Source: Marsupella aquatica
Taxonomy: Eukaryota > Marchantiophyta
NCBI GenBank assembly: GCA_973895155.1
Contig: OZ316898.1
Location: 8,184,001 to 8,248,000, forward strand
DNA: 64,000 nucleotides
Direction: 5' to 3'
In this document: positions 12,550 to 25,586 of the stretch, piece after piece
Position numbering within the stretch: position 1 is the stretch's first letter
Layout: each line of letters starts with the position of its first letter
The notes under the pieces: model-generated
Seen by the model: the letters and a program-made list of their open reading frames with translations, nothing else
What the model was told of the DNA's origin: nothing
The model's database searches: none
Made by a program: the position numbers and the translations under genes

Positions 12550-12860
12550 CCGTCAAACCGGCATGGTCCACCACCCACCCGGCCAGCCCCAGGCCCGACC
12601 CAGCCCCGACCCGGCCCAGCCCAGCCCTGCCCAGCCCCGTACCAACCCCGACCCCACCCCAACCATTTTCGACCCGGCCCGGCCCCAACCTCGCCCGGTC
12701 CCCCACCCACCTGGCCCCGCCCCCACCATTTTTTAACCGGTCCGCCCCCGACTTCGCCCGGTCCCCCACCGTTTTTGACCCGGCCCGGCCGCGACCTCGC
12801 CCCATCCCCCCACCCACCCGACCCCGACTCCAAACCAGGGGACCGGCTCACTAGACCGGG
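12550..12860. repeat. Cytosine-rich low-complexity tract built from CCCGGCC/CCCCGACC units
   Basis: About 300 bases consist of variants of GACCCGGCC, CCCAGCCC and CCCCCACC, with very few Gs outside CCGG. The strand asymmetry is strong: the minus strand holds many runs of three or more Gs at short spacing and could form G-quadruplexes. Proline-rich open frames run through it on the plus strand and glycine-rich ones on the minus strand, as expected of such a tract. Confidence 0.8.
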
Positions 12861-13754
12861 GGAGTCCGGGGAATCAGTGGGAATATGCATCAAATTGTCT
12901 GTTTTTGGCCCGTCTTTTGACGGTTTTACGTGCCCAACAAGACGTCAAGTTGCCCGTCAGGTTAAATCTGGCATTTGGATGAGCTCATTGAGTAACTTGA
13001 ATGATGAAGCATTTGAATCTTCATTTCAATACTTATCCTATTTCCCCCTAATTCTAATTGCTTCTACTTTCATGATCATTAAAGGTAATTGTCTAAAATA
13101 ACTTCATCTTAGATCTTTTTCATGTTGAGATTCATTATTATCTTCTCCTTGTCTCCAAATAACTGTCTAACTATGAACCTAGCCCAAGTATGCAACTAGG
13201 GGAGCATCGTCATTGATGTCCTTCTATTTATTCCTTTCAACATTTGACAGTACTTAACTTGGAAGTTCAAGCATGGATGGCCCTCAATAAATTTCCAGTG
13301 ACTCCCTCCTCTATGGAGGAATCCTTTGATGTGCTTAGAATGCTTCCAAACATTTGGGAAAGAGTTTTGCAATGAGCTAAGATTGTCAAATATAAGAAAA
13401 TATCAAAGAGATCTCTGCTTCCTTGGTAGTCTAACTATGGTGCCAACAAAATATATTTTCAAATTTCTTCTTGATCTCTCATTGAAGCACTTGGGTGCTT
13501 AGAATTGTTAGGCCCATTTCGGAAATATATTTTCAATGAGCATAACATTGTCAGATTATGGCAAGTATTGAAGAGCTCACAATTTTTTACTGTAGTACAC
13601 TTTCTTGAATGTCTCGCCATGTTGTCAGCAAAAATGAGTTTTTGAATTCTATAGCTTTCCAATGACCCTAACATTGACACATTTTGTGTACAGATTTTGT
13701 CTAGTGCAAAGGAGATCATGATAGGTCAGGGTCAGTTAAGGTTCACACCAACAT

Positions 13755-15150
13755 CATCTTCTCGTGTTGAACAGGGTTGAAACTACATGAATCCCTCCTG
13801 GAGTGGCTTGGGCCATTTTGCTCAGGGTCAAAGTCAGTTGAGATTAACCCGAACAGGGTTGAAACTACATAAATCCCTCCTGGAGTGGCTTGGGTCATTT
13901 TGTTCAGGGTCAGTTGAGATTAACCCCTCTCCAAGATGCTTAGATTTGACTCAGGTTTAGGGTCAGTGAAAATTCATTCCCAACATCATCTTCTTTGTGT
14001 GGAATGGGGTTGAAACTACTTGAACCCCTCCTATAATGCCTTGGCTCATTTTGACTTGGGTTTAGTCAGTTAAGGTTAACCTTTCTCTGAGTGGCTTATA
14101 TTTTGACTCAGATTCAGGATCAGTTAGGGTTCAGGCCCAACATGAACTTCTATCTTATTTATAAAACGTCAACTACACTAGAGCTGGGGCTAGGCTTCAA
14201 GAGTGAAGCCTCTAGGTGTAATTCCATAGCCCACCATGTGAGCAGTAAAATTTATTATGATATATGTCAAATAATAATTATCATACATAGTTTTTGTTAT
14301 GATTTTTATTTACATTAAAAACATGTACTCTATGGCCCCACCACATATGTGCATAAAAAAAGAAATGTATATAGAGAAGAGAATGATATATTATGTATGA
14401 TTATTAAAATGATGACATACATGATAATTTTTATTATTTTATTAACATTCAAAAAAATGAATAGAAAATACTTTAGTGACACTGTTATTACCTCTTCGCT
14501 ATTCATGTTCAAAGGTGACACTTTTATTGTCCTCTCATGTTCAAAGGTGACACTATTCATGTTCAAAGGTGACACTTTTTTGTCTTCTCATGTTCAAAGG
14601 TGACAGTTCATGTTCAAAGGTGTGACACTTTTATTGTCCTCTCATGTTCAAAGGTGACACTTCATGTTCAAAGGTGACACTTTGATTGTACTCTCTGCCA
14701 TTCATGTTCAAAGAATGGGTATTAAAGGCTAGTGTGTTCTAACAAGTATTCATGTTCAAAGAATGGGCATGTTCAAAGGTGTGACACTTTTATTGTCCTC
14801 TCATGTTCAAAGGTGACACTTCATGTTCAAAGGTGACACTTTTATTGTACTCTCTGCCATTCATGTTCAAAGAATGGGTATTAAAGGCTAGTGTGTTCTA
14901 ACAAGTATTCATGTTCAAAGAATGGGTAATCAAGGCTACTGTGTTTCACCAACGGGTTCAAGGTGTGTTTCACCAACGGGTTCAAGGTAACCCATCCTGG
15001 CATGACTGTCCGGGCTAGTGTGTTCTAACAGCGGTTGAAAGTACATGAACCCAATACAGCATGGCTTCACTGTCGGTCACCAAGAGTTCTAATTGAGAGG
15101 GCAAACTACATGAACCCTTCCCAGCGTGGCTTTACCCTACATCACCCAGA
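13755..15150. repeat. Divergent repeat family GTTGAAACTACATGAA...GTGGCTTGG, split by other repeats
   Basis: Copies of a unit containing GTTGAAACTACATGAAYCCC, then GAGTGGCTTGGGYCATTTTG and a CAGTT(A/G)AGRTTAACC-like tail start near 13776, 13858 and 14009. Related copies appear near 15034 and 15101. The family is interrupted by an AT-rich stretch (about 14250-14470) and by the CATGTTCAAAGG minisatellite. Confidence 0.75.
14504..14930. repeat. CATGTTCAAAGGTGACAC minisatellite with a 159-bp higher-order duplication
   Basis: The short motif CATGTTCAAAGGTGACAC (and a CATGTTCAAAGAATGGG variant) recurs many times. A composite block beginning near 14609 is repeated almost exactly starting near 14768, giving a higher-order period of 159 bases. 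Two copies of GTGTTTCACCAACGGGTTCAAGG follow near 14940-14990. Confidence 0.88.
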
Positions 15151-15159
15151 GTTCTTTTG

Positions 15160-16393
15160 AGCGAGGCTATGTGAGCAGCAAAGCAAGAGCGGACGCTCAA
15201 TGCCCTTGGTATGCCGAACCCAAGTTTTGGTGAGTTCACAGTAGTCAGGGGAAATCTTGTGAATACTTTCTTCTGGAATTAACTCATGACACTACTCAAA
15301 AGTTTCACCCTCTACATTTGAGTATAACTCTGATTATGGTGTTCACATAATCCTCAAAATATGGTGTTCAAATAATCCTCAAGCATTTACATTGTCTTGC
15401 TTGATCCCGCTGGGGACTAATTGTCAGCTGGTGCTATGGTTTGCACTGTCAAAAACGTCTCCAAAGAGAACATACAACAGAATAGAACAAGAGCATAAGC
15501 ATCGAGCAGAAACAAACCTGGTGGAACATAAGCTGTTGTCAAATGCTGTTTGGAGAGGCTGAACTGCAGGTGGGATCTGTACGTGTCGAGTATGCTGCGG
15601 AATCCGAGATTGTACGATTCGACAGGGAAATTGACAGGACAAAGAATTTGCCGTCCCTGACCATCAACTAACTTTAAAAGCGAAAAAGTTGCTATGCGAC
15701 ATACAAGAGTTTTATTCGATTATGGAGTGTGCGACTCTGAAAACATTGATTCCCCTGTACTTCAAGACTTCAGTTCACAAATTTTGAGCTCTTTTTACAC
15801 TTTCTGCTCATCGATGAGAAGGCAGACAAAACTTAAACTGAACTAAGTGTTAGCGGTGTTGGCTGAATGCGATTGCCTGCCTATAGATCAAATCCGAAGG
15901 GGACTATGGGAAGCCCATCGAACCGAATCCCACATACTCAGAGCATAGATTCTCTGCTTTTGCAACAATGAGGCTGCTCATGACTGCGCTATGCTTCTGT
16001 TAAAGAGTACAGAATCAATCTAAAGCAGACTGGCTCAAAGGACATTACAGCAAACCATTGAAGCTTAGGATTACCATAGAAAGCCAGTGCAGTACATAGC
16101 TACAGCAGTGATAATTGTTGGGCGACTCATAAGCACTTTCTCGGCAGCAAAACTGTCCAGCTTACCCGCGTTCACTTACATTCAGTTGGGGATCCAGGTT
16201 GCACGAAAGCATATGACACAAAAAATTGATCCCAGCTTGTGATTCCTCACAATTATCTGTTTATAAATTGGGGGTACAACCTCCAGTTCGGGCCTTGCGA
16301 AATTCAAGACCCTACCCATCTACAAAATCTCCCCCGCGTTCGATCAACGGATCATCCCTAGTCTTCCTGGAGTACAGTATATCCTACGAGAAA
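15160..16393. other. Spacer downstream of the eL24 gene
   Basis: No gene is supported. Open frames are short and unrecognised. The right part probably includes the eL24 3' untranslated region. Confidence 0.45.
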
Positions 16394-17367
16394 TTACCGC
16401 TTGCCACCGCCTCCACCAGTCTTAGCTTTCGGACCTGGGGCTGCCCTAGCAACCTGAGGCTTGCCAGCCTTCGAGCTACCTTTCACGACCTCTGCCTTCT
16501 TGGCCTTCTTCTCATCCTTGGTCTTCTTAATCCTCTCCTTGATTTCCCTAGAAAACAAAAATGAGCTTCTTCAGACATCGTATTCGATTATAACCATAAA
16601 ATGGACACGAAGGAAGTCAATTGTTCAGGCTACTGATTCAGTAGAGAGTGCTCCCATTGGCCATCACAAGAGACCTATCTGACATGAACGTGACTTACCG
16701 AAGCGCTGCCTCACGAGCAGCTGCACGAACTTCGGTCTTCTCAGTTCTCTTCTTCTGGATAACTTCCAGCGAAGCACCGACAATCGATCTCGAATAGGGC
16801 TTGCTCGAGGCTCTGCGCTTCCTCTTCACGGTTTCCGAAAGAATGTCCTGGATAACGACGACAGAGAAGCTTTGAATACCACAGAGAACGCTCCAAAACA
16901 ACCATTTCACGAATTCTACGAGAATATGAATCGAGACAGTGCCATAATGACGACAGGCAAATCAAAGAACGCCGGCAGAGCCCCACATACCTTCTTGTGC
17001 TGCTTCCTGTACAACGCAGTCCAGGTGAGCTTGGATGGCTTCAGCCTGTTGTGGAAGTAGTGTTTACACTTCGAGTTGACGAACAGGAAAACCTGCGAGT
17101 CACTCCGGATAAACCTAATTCCCCTCCCGGGATAAATCTTCGAGCCGCTAAAGCGGCAGACCTCCGTCCTGCCAGAGGTCGGTCAAGAGTGCACAGTTAA
17201 CATCCGTAAATCCATTCACAGTGCATCAAACTTTTCAATCCCGCCCATCGACAGCGAAATAGAGCTCACTACGCAAAAAACCTGCAGAGGACGAGAACAG
17301 AAAAAACCAAGAGCTTCAGACGTGCAATGTACTGCGAATTGAGAAGCATTACGCACTTGAGCACCAT
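16394..17367 (-). CDS. RPL24: Large-subunit ribosomal protein eL24
   Basis: Four exons: 17357-17367, 16991-17168, 16699-16847 and 16394-16547, giving 163 residues, the normal plant length. The tiny first exon encodes only MVLK with the last codon split. It is followed by [19 protein letters not shown], the zinc-binding-like N-terminal fold, then [13 protein letters not shown]-type sequence (here [19 protein letters not shown]), the conserved [18 protein letters not shown] and a basic tail ending GGGGGKR. It is a cytosolic 60S subunit protein near the subunit interface. In plants it is also implicated in translation reinitiation after upstream ORFs. All junctions are GT-AG. Identification is unambiguous. 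Confidence 0.97.
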
Positions 17368-17479
17368 GGCGATGCCTCCGCGTCACTCCTCCGAGCATGC
17401 AGCAGCAGGAGCTTGGCCGATCGACCGATTTCGACAACGAGAAAAGAGACACCCTAACGAAGAGACAGCAACTTACTGA

Positions 17480-17488
17480 TTAGGGTTT
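17480..17488 (-). promoter_or_regulatory. Telo-box (AAACCCTAA) upstream of RPL24
   Basis: On the gene's sense strand this reads AAACCCTAA, the interstitial telomere motif enriched near transcription starts of plant ribosomal protein and translation genes. It lies about 113 bases upstream of the RPL24 start codon, the expected position. Function is inferred from the motif and its context. Confidence 0.7.
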
Positions 17489-17499
17489 CTCCTCACTGA

Positions 17500-20450
17500 G
17501 ATTTTTGTTCTATTCCCAGACTTTTGGTCTGAATTTGCTAGAATGTTACAATCTTTGCCTTAGAATACTAGGATGCTATCCTTCCCATTCAGAAGCTCGG
17601 ATGGTATCTCCGTCCAAGCCTTCGAGCTCAGACCCCATAATGGTAAGCTAGCAGAAATACACGTGTTAATAGATCCCTTCTCAGCTTAGAAATGCAATTT
17701 AAGCAAATGCAAAATGAGCAAGGGTTAGAGATTTGTGTTCCATTCCCACAATTCAATTCATTAGCTCTGATAGCATCTCCATCCAACCTTTGAAGTCAGA
17801 TGGGATCCCAACATGCTCAGAACTCTTACTTATCATAGTTGCAATACACTTTTCAAAAGATGCCATCTGAAGTTATAGATGTAATTCAATAGCATGTTGG
17901 GATGAGGATCCCATCCGAGCTTTGGTCAATTTTAATGACTGTCAGTCTTTTAATCGAGATCAACCTAAGTTAACCATGGTTGGATCTACCAATCAGAATT
18001 TGGCTACCAGGGTCTCTATGGACTAGGAGGATAAGTCCTACTTGATTGGCCAGAATGCATCACCACTCTATTGTTGCAAGTTCACTTCAGTGGATTTCAA
18101 ACTTCGTGCCTCTCCTCCAACAACTTGCAAGCCTCCCCTTGTTCATCACATCCTAATCCACACTGGATTTCACTGTGCGCGCCACCCATGCACTCCCCTT
18201 CTCTCAATTGGTGTGGATGGGCAGGCTAGGCCAGAGTACCTTGAGAATCAATTGAGGATGAACTAATTTCATTTAAACAAATAGATATACAAGAAGAAAG
18301 GCTTAAATAATCCAAACAAATGAAAGGATTAGCAGGATAATTGTTTGGATGGGGTCCCCATCCAAAATGATTTTCCCAGATTAGACTCCTAAGCTCATAC
18401 AGATCTATGAAAACTTGTATTTTACCTGTACTAGAATAACGTGGATTATAGTAAAAAATTGCTTGACTTTCATACAAAGAAATATTTGTGACAAACATAG
18501 ACTTAATGTGCCCTTCTTGGAAACTATGGGCTATCTTTAAATAGATTTGGCCGGGCCCTCCCCCTTCAAACAGAAGTGTTGTTCTTTAAATTTGCAGTCA
18601 GATACATTACGAGAGGCAAGGGTTACAACTGCTTTAGGCTGCTACAATTGGGTTCCTACTTCAATCAGCATCCTGTAGTGTTTGAATCCCACTTCGCACA
18701 AATAGCAACATGACTATGGTGTCTAACTTTGTGGGTAGCACCTGATCTTGGAAGCCTCTCATCTAACCTACATGTTCAGGGTCTAATGTGCGGTACACAA
18801 TGGCACAAGATTTTGGGCAAGATTCTGATGAACTACCTGATGAGCTGCCACCAATTGCAGCCTGGCATAGAGGCACTGCCAATAGGCATCTTGGGGTCAA
18901 CTACAGAAATATGCAAAAACATATACAAGTAAAAGTAAGTATATTTCATTGATATTTAGTACATGGATTGCACACGGATTGTCCTAGTGCATTGCACAGA
19001 AAATGTAGACTTGAGGCAAGGAAGTTATTGAGACATAGGTGTGTCATTGATGCAACGGTGTGTTTTTGAAGAAAGAAAGTCATTGAGGCACCAAAAAGCC
19101 ATCAAGGCATGAAAATCATTGAGGAAAGGAGGCAGGGAAGTGTCATCGAGAGTGTTGTTGATGCAAGTGTCGTTGCACAAAATCCTACTCAGCAGCACCA
19201 CACATCAAGTCAAGCCTTGGCACCGTGCAGTACTGTTGACCATTTTATCAGGAGGGCGAGGCAGGGAGGGAAAGTGTGTGGGCAATGGGAGGCCAAGGCG
19301 AGAGGCCCCACTACAAGAAGGGGGAGGGGGTGAAGGGCAGGGTGTGGTGGGCCAAGCACATAACTTCTCGTGAGGGGGTCTTTTGGGCTGATCCAACAAT
19401 GCAGGAAAAACAGCATTTCATCAAATACCCAATATTGCTTCCCACCTAGATTTCGTTTCGTAAACAGAAGATGGAAAGCACTATTGCATGTTACAGTGTT
19501 TAGATGGGTTGAATCTAGGCCTCGAATTTAAATTTCAACAAGCCAAAGGATTCCATTAATGTTCATAAACTCAATTTAAGTGATCCTTTGAACCCAATTA
19601 AATATGCGATAGCATGACTTCCACTAACTCTGAAAGGATCCATTCCTATAGTGCATTGTAAATTTCAGAGTTTCTCTGTAAGTGGACTACTGAGTGTACT
19701 ACATGTCGAGCTCGTTCACGAAGACATTTCAGACAAATGCCATGAGCTGCACCTTCAATTTAGTTGATATCACATGGGGTATAGTCATGGCACCCTTCAC
19801 ATTCTGGTTGGTAATCCTTTGAACAAATGTATTTTCCACTCATGCTCTCCAACAATGAAAAAGGTCTCATGATTCAGAAGTTTTGATGGCTTCTTGTGAC
19901 ATGGATGTTTGCTTTGTATGACAAAGTTGGGGCCAGGCCCCTCTACTCTCTCCGTAGTGCCTAGTAGCAGTAACAGACATTTTGCAGCCATCTATGGATC
20001 TCATACAGGAGGCCTGTCACGATGCACGATATGGATACGATTTAGCAGCATTCTATGGATGTAAGAAAACAAAATCCAGAAGAAGTCATGAGAAGCTGAC
20101 GATTCACAGGGAGGAATAGATATGACAACACATTAACCTAGCATCATTATAACAAAGGGACATGAAGGGAAAATGCTTGACCACTCAGCACAATCAAAAA
20201 ATAGGTCAATCTTAAATCACAGAGCACGTGATTCGAGCAAACCAACGATCGTTTTTGACAACCTTGCTTAACTCCATTTTGCAGTACATTCTGTGGCGCA
20301 GGTGCCTAGTTATGAATGGCTCAACTGACAGACTTTTTAATCGTTAAGTATAGTCTAATTCCTTACGAATCGCCCCAGAAAGCAAAACAAAACCAAAAGT
20401 GTCGCAAGTTTATTCATTTGCAATGAATCCACGAAAGACTTGGGACAACT
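17500..20450. other. Intergenic, no supported gene
   Basis: The RPL24 promoter lies at the left. The rest has short unrecognised frames, some on both strands of a G-rich stretch near 19240-19380. Around 19000-19140 a loose motif like CATTGAGGCA recurs. No transposon ends or RNA genes were identified. Confidence 0.45.
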
Positions 20451-21124
20451 TCGACGTCAAAGAATGAAGAGGGCCATGAAACAATCCAACTCTGAACGGT
20501 GAGCGTAGCTCTCAAAGCACCAAGCAAAGGTCAATTTACCAGGACGCCTGAAAAAACCTGCACCTCGCGGAGGACATGGCCTTGCAAAGCGAGAACCAAG
20601 ACTGACATGAAAGTGAATTGCTCCGTAATGCCTGTTTCCTAGGCCCTGTGCCTCTTGACTGGTAGCCAGTATAAAATAAGCCATCACCGATCTAAGCTCT
20701 GATTTTTCGACTACGAGGTGCAAGTTCAGCATATAATACAGAAAAATTATCTCTCATATCAGTGCACTATCTCTCATATCAGTGCACATATAGAACCGTA
20801 GGCAGAGCAAGAACAAATTTCCGTTCGAGTCAATGCCCTCTATGGATATTGACAGCGGTACAAGACAAAAAGCACATTCCCATGCAAATGGGGTGACTTG
20901 TCTTTGCCACCTCCATGAGTGGTTGCTCCCCTCCCTCCCTCCATAATCCATATTTGACATAACCAAGAGATATTATAGAGACTGAAGTACTCCACAAATG
21001 ACCAAAAATAGATCTTTGATTTTAGACATCCCCAAACATCTGGCCAAGGAAAAAGTCAAATGATTATCAGGACCGGTAGAAAGGCGAAGGAGGCCAAGAC
21101 ATACCTAACTTACCCAGAAGAGAC

Positions 21125-24100
21125 CTATTTACTGCATTGTAGAACATATATTAATTGCACACCTGAACTCAAATCCCACAACACTTGCGAACCCATGAAT
21201 TGGAAGGAAGAACCCGGTTGAGTTGCACCAACCTTCATGATATCCCCAAGCATCCCTTGGATGCCATTATTTTGTCGAACATTGTAAAAGCGTTCCGCTA
21301 TCTCATCCAGGTACTGCAAGATCCAAGACGGGTAAGTCAATTCAGTAAACACAATCAACTCATAGCAAAATTTACCCATGAAGAGATATCCCAAAGTGGG
21401 GTAAGAAAATGAAACTGAAGTACCTCATCAAATGTAGGGTCACGGTCAATACTTGGCTTGTATGATTGCCGTAACATCTGGAACAACGGCAAGGCATCTC
21501 TCTCTAGCCTATATCTCCAAAAACACAGGCCTAAGTCAAAATAGTAATGAGGTGGATACCAGCAGAGGCATATGTCCATGGCATGCATATTCTCCAACTG
21601 CAACTTTTTCAATACAAAACGACCCAACATGCTCGACCTTCCCTGCTAAAATAATCATGGACAAACTGAGGACTTCAAGTGGAACTCACGTTTGTAGCAG
21701 AAACTTTAAGAAATGCAATAGAGGCGAATCTGGCAGCTTTTCTGGAGATGCTTCTTTAACCTTTTCCAATAGCACGTTAGCATCTTTCAGATACCCAAGA
21801 GTCAGATATCTGCCAGCCAAGAATCAACCAATCAGAGAAAAAGGATTTAACCTGGCCAAGATGAAAGTAATATTTTCTTACAGTCTGTGAACCCCGACAT
21901 CATTGATAACGAGGTCTGTTGTAACGCAAGATAATGAGGCAAAGGATGCCAACAACTTACTGTAATATAGCCCGTGCAACTACCAAATCAACTTCTTCAG
22001 GATAGCACTGCACCAGGGTAGAACAAGATCGAATAAATGACATTCCGATAATAAGCGCCACAACGAGAACCGAGGTGGAACAGAGTAAGACTGTCAAGAC
22101 CTGGCCTTCAAACACAGACACTACAAGTACAAGTACAGAGCGGAAAACGTGACCAGAAATCGGCCATTGACAACAGTCATAAACCTTCATCATGACAATG
22201 ATGGTCCTGTGGCAGGCTCTGTTCATGTACGCACGTTGTAGTCAAAGTATTGGACAAGCAGAGACCGTAGTTAAAGGAAAGATATGATTTACAAAACCCT
22301 GTAAATTGCAAAAGATAAAAATGTAGAACAGATGAGAAGCAAGTCTTCCCAATCAGTCAAATATGGCCTTAGGTTGCTTTCGTACCTTGTCCATCCAGTC
22401 TACCACTGCTTGAGAGAAAGCTTCTGGGCAGTCGCCCCGAATGTAATATAATGATGCTTTACCAAATTCCTATACAAATCAGGACGACTCTTGAGTGATC
22501 TCATTGAAATCCCTGTGCAGTTTATCTGGTAACGAAGCCTACTTTATATGGGAATTGCCGTTTCTTCATGTACATTTTTCCATGCACATCAAGCGTAGTC
22601 TAGCTTTTGTCCTTGTCCTTGGACAATAATCGCTACAATCCGGGAAAGAAAAACGTTTTCTATGCCAGAGAATATACAGAAACTAACATGAGATCAATAG
22701 GTTTTGTAATACATGTAGCTTGACCTGTCAAAGATCCCAGCAGGGACAACTTAAGTCTATGCGGTGACTTGTCTACTGTACAGGTTCAGGAACAAGACAA
22801 AGGACTCGCATCTTATATATCAGTGAACGTGGAATTGTAGAGCTAAAGGATTCGGCATGATTCGAGTTCTTAGACCGGACGACGGTTCTTTCAAAAACAG
22901 TGAGCTAACAGGGGTATTCTAGAAAGATAGACCTAAATGGGAAACAAGAAAGATGGAACTAATCGACATTATTGATGAATCTCCAAGGAGTAAGACTCCC
23001 CAGGCATGCAGCAGACTACAACGCAGGAAGGAAGAGCCAGGAGCATATTTCTTACAGGTATAGGAGATTGAGTCCAAATATAATTAGCCAGCATGTGATG
23101 GAGCACAGGTGCTCCTCTCTCAGGTCCTCCAGAATCTATCGACCACCTGTTTCAACCAGAAAACAATTCTCTACCGTCATACCGATTCAATCGTTTATGG
23201 TTTGAATGGATGTTGAAAAGTTGCGGCACTTCTAATAGAGATCTGACAGCAGCTCCTAGGAAACAAGTGTTCAAGAGATGGTCTTGGACTACAGAAAAGA
23301 GGATTCACTTGATTGCTGCCTTCAATAATGTCGTACAGCCCTCCACTCGGGTTCTTGCAGCAATATAATCCTCGGACATATTTCCACCGTCAGCATTTGC
23401 TTTGATCTTACTGATGTCCACTCGAGGAAATTCCTTGTAAATAGCTATTATTTGATCTGTTAATAATCCAAATACACTTGTCACAAGGATGAGCACGAAG
23501 AACAAGACTTGTCTGATCGGTTACTAATTCCAGCAATTTGATGCGCAGTGTAGACAAGCTTCACCGAAACCAATCAATAGCTTCAATGTCACAATAACGT
23601 TACGTATTTACAGGAGAAAGTACATGTGATCGATAAACCAACTTACTTAACCAACACGAAACACAACTAACAATATAACCTACAACATTGATGGAAAACA
23701 TTTCTTGCATCACCGTGACATGTTGGGAACATCACTATGTCTGTACATTAAGTGATATCTTGGCAACTCGACCTAAATTATAGCAATATTGTCAATTACA
23801 ACTATTGCAGCGTGAATTGACGATCACCATTTTCCCTTGATCCTCAAGAAATGCCTTGTATTCTTGGAAGGAGTCGAACTACCTTCTACTTCGATTAAGT
23901 TCAGATTTAAACACTTTCAATGCTTAGCAAAGTCAGAAAGATGACTCACCTACAGGTGCAGGGCCAAAAGGAAGCTCTGCCTTCCGAAAAGTTTCTATAA
24001 GCAACACGCCAAGCTCTGTTCCACAGGTTACCTGCAGATTTGTATTAGAATCAGCGTCAGCTTCACTAAGGTAGTAGAAGACGGCCAGCGTCAAACAGGC

Positions 24101-25586
24101 CTGCGGCTTTTTAATGGCCAACGTGGCCAAACAAAGACAGGGTCCTCATCAGACATGACTGGTTTCGTTCAGTAGAGGCCGGGTTTTTTTGTCGTATTTC
24201 TCAGTAGCAGATGTGGGGGAGAAGAGTTCCAATCACACTCGGCTACCTTGGATGTCGAGGACTTCCATACCCTTACATCGATAAGGGTCGAAGATATGAA
24301 CTCGATTTTCGGCATTGAAGACGTATCAACAAGTTTAAAAGGTGGCCAATGCAACTAAAGACTCAAGAGGTTACGACATATGATGGGGCACTTGCATTCA
24401 CGTGAACGTAATGAAGGAACCTCAAACTAGCTAGTCGTACAACATCTCTGAAACAAGGACCCTAGAACATTGGAGTAATGCACGACTGACCAGCTGAGTA
24501 GCAAGTCACTTCACAAAGAATAGGAAATATCTATTTACTAGAGCTGCCCCCATCGACGGCATATTTGAAGAATCATATCATGTGTACAAAAAGTCCAGAA
24601 GGAAAGCCAATTTTAGGGATGGTCTAGATGCCCTAAATGCAGGAGATTCTTGTTGGAGAGCTTCATAACGAGGAGGGACCAGAGTTGAGAGAAGAGATTT
24701 TAAAGTGCAACGCAGTAGACCGACTTCGGGAAGAGGCAATGCGCGACAACCCAAGGATTGCTCTAGCAATTCAGCTGGAGTCGTCAAACTAAATGCAGGG
24801 TCAAGAAATGGCTTGAAATGATGATTGGGTGAGAGGGCCATGCATCCTCACCTGTCCATGCTTGAGCTGGACGCAGGCACCTGACTGGAGAAGCTCCATT
24901 GCGTCATCGTACTTATGGCTAGCTACAAATCTGACCAGGAAAGATGCAACAGTTGATGTTATGATCGCCGTTTTTTGCTGATACTAGGTTATGTGGAAAA
25001 AACCAGAAACATGCAACTAAAAAATGCCACATTACTCGTCCGTTCACTCCAGGCGTCTAGGCTAGAATCAAACCTGGCATAACGAGCCTTATAAGTTTGC
25101 TGAGCTTCATAATAGTCGCCTGCTTCTACACGTTTCGCCAAGCTTTGAACTATCTGCGATCGGGATCGTGCTCATTCAAGCCCAGCAGGACAAGTTACAA
25201 TGGAAAAACCCCGACATTGCGAAATGAATTTAGTGCAAGTGCATACATAACGTTCATGGACCAAATCTACATAAATCCTTAGAATTCCAGAGGTGGAATT
25301 AGTGCACTTATTTTCTACTCAGAACCAATGCCGGGCCACAAGAAATTGAAGGACTAGACCAGCGTAGCAAGCTAACAATGTATGTGGAGACTTGTTCAAG
25401 AAATCATTGAAGGCAAAGATGACCGCCCTTTATCTCTACTGGCTTAAGACTCTTGCAGATCTCGAGAGAGTGATCCGGCATCGTAACAAACGTATACATT
25501 TTACCCGCTGAATTCGGAATTCCGAACCCTCCTCAATTTCGACTCAGACAACTCCTCACCTTGGCAGCGCTGCTAGAATCCCGCAT
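21125..25586 (-). CDS. GET4: GET4 homologue (TRC40/GET pathway, tail-anchored protein insertion)
   Basis: Eleven exons: 25560-25586, 25074-25153, 24852-24930, 23950-24031, 23309-23456, 23056-23146, 22386-22469, 21961-22007, 21690-21809, 21424-21508 and 21125-21313, giving 343 residues as modelled. Landmarks in order: [105 protein letters not shown] and [12 protein letters not shown], then [11 protein letters not shown]4 is an alpha-solenoid that bridges GET3/TRC40 and the ubiquitin-like GET5/SGTA side in the cytosol. Most homologues stop a few residues after GDI-K, so the last 36 residues (VGATQPG onward) may be intron read-through, with the true last exon further downstream. The start is the ATG at 25586; its nine-codon exon is predicted from the splice site only. 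Confidence 0.88.

Noticed and set aside
12469-13101. 210-codon proline-rich plus-strand frame (and Gly-rich antisense frame)
   Set aside because: Produced by the C-rich low-complexity tract; the non-repeat part is unrecognised.
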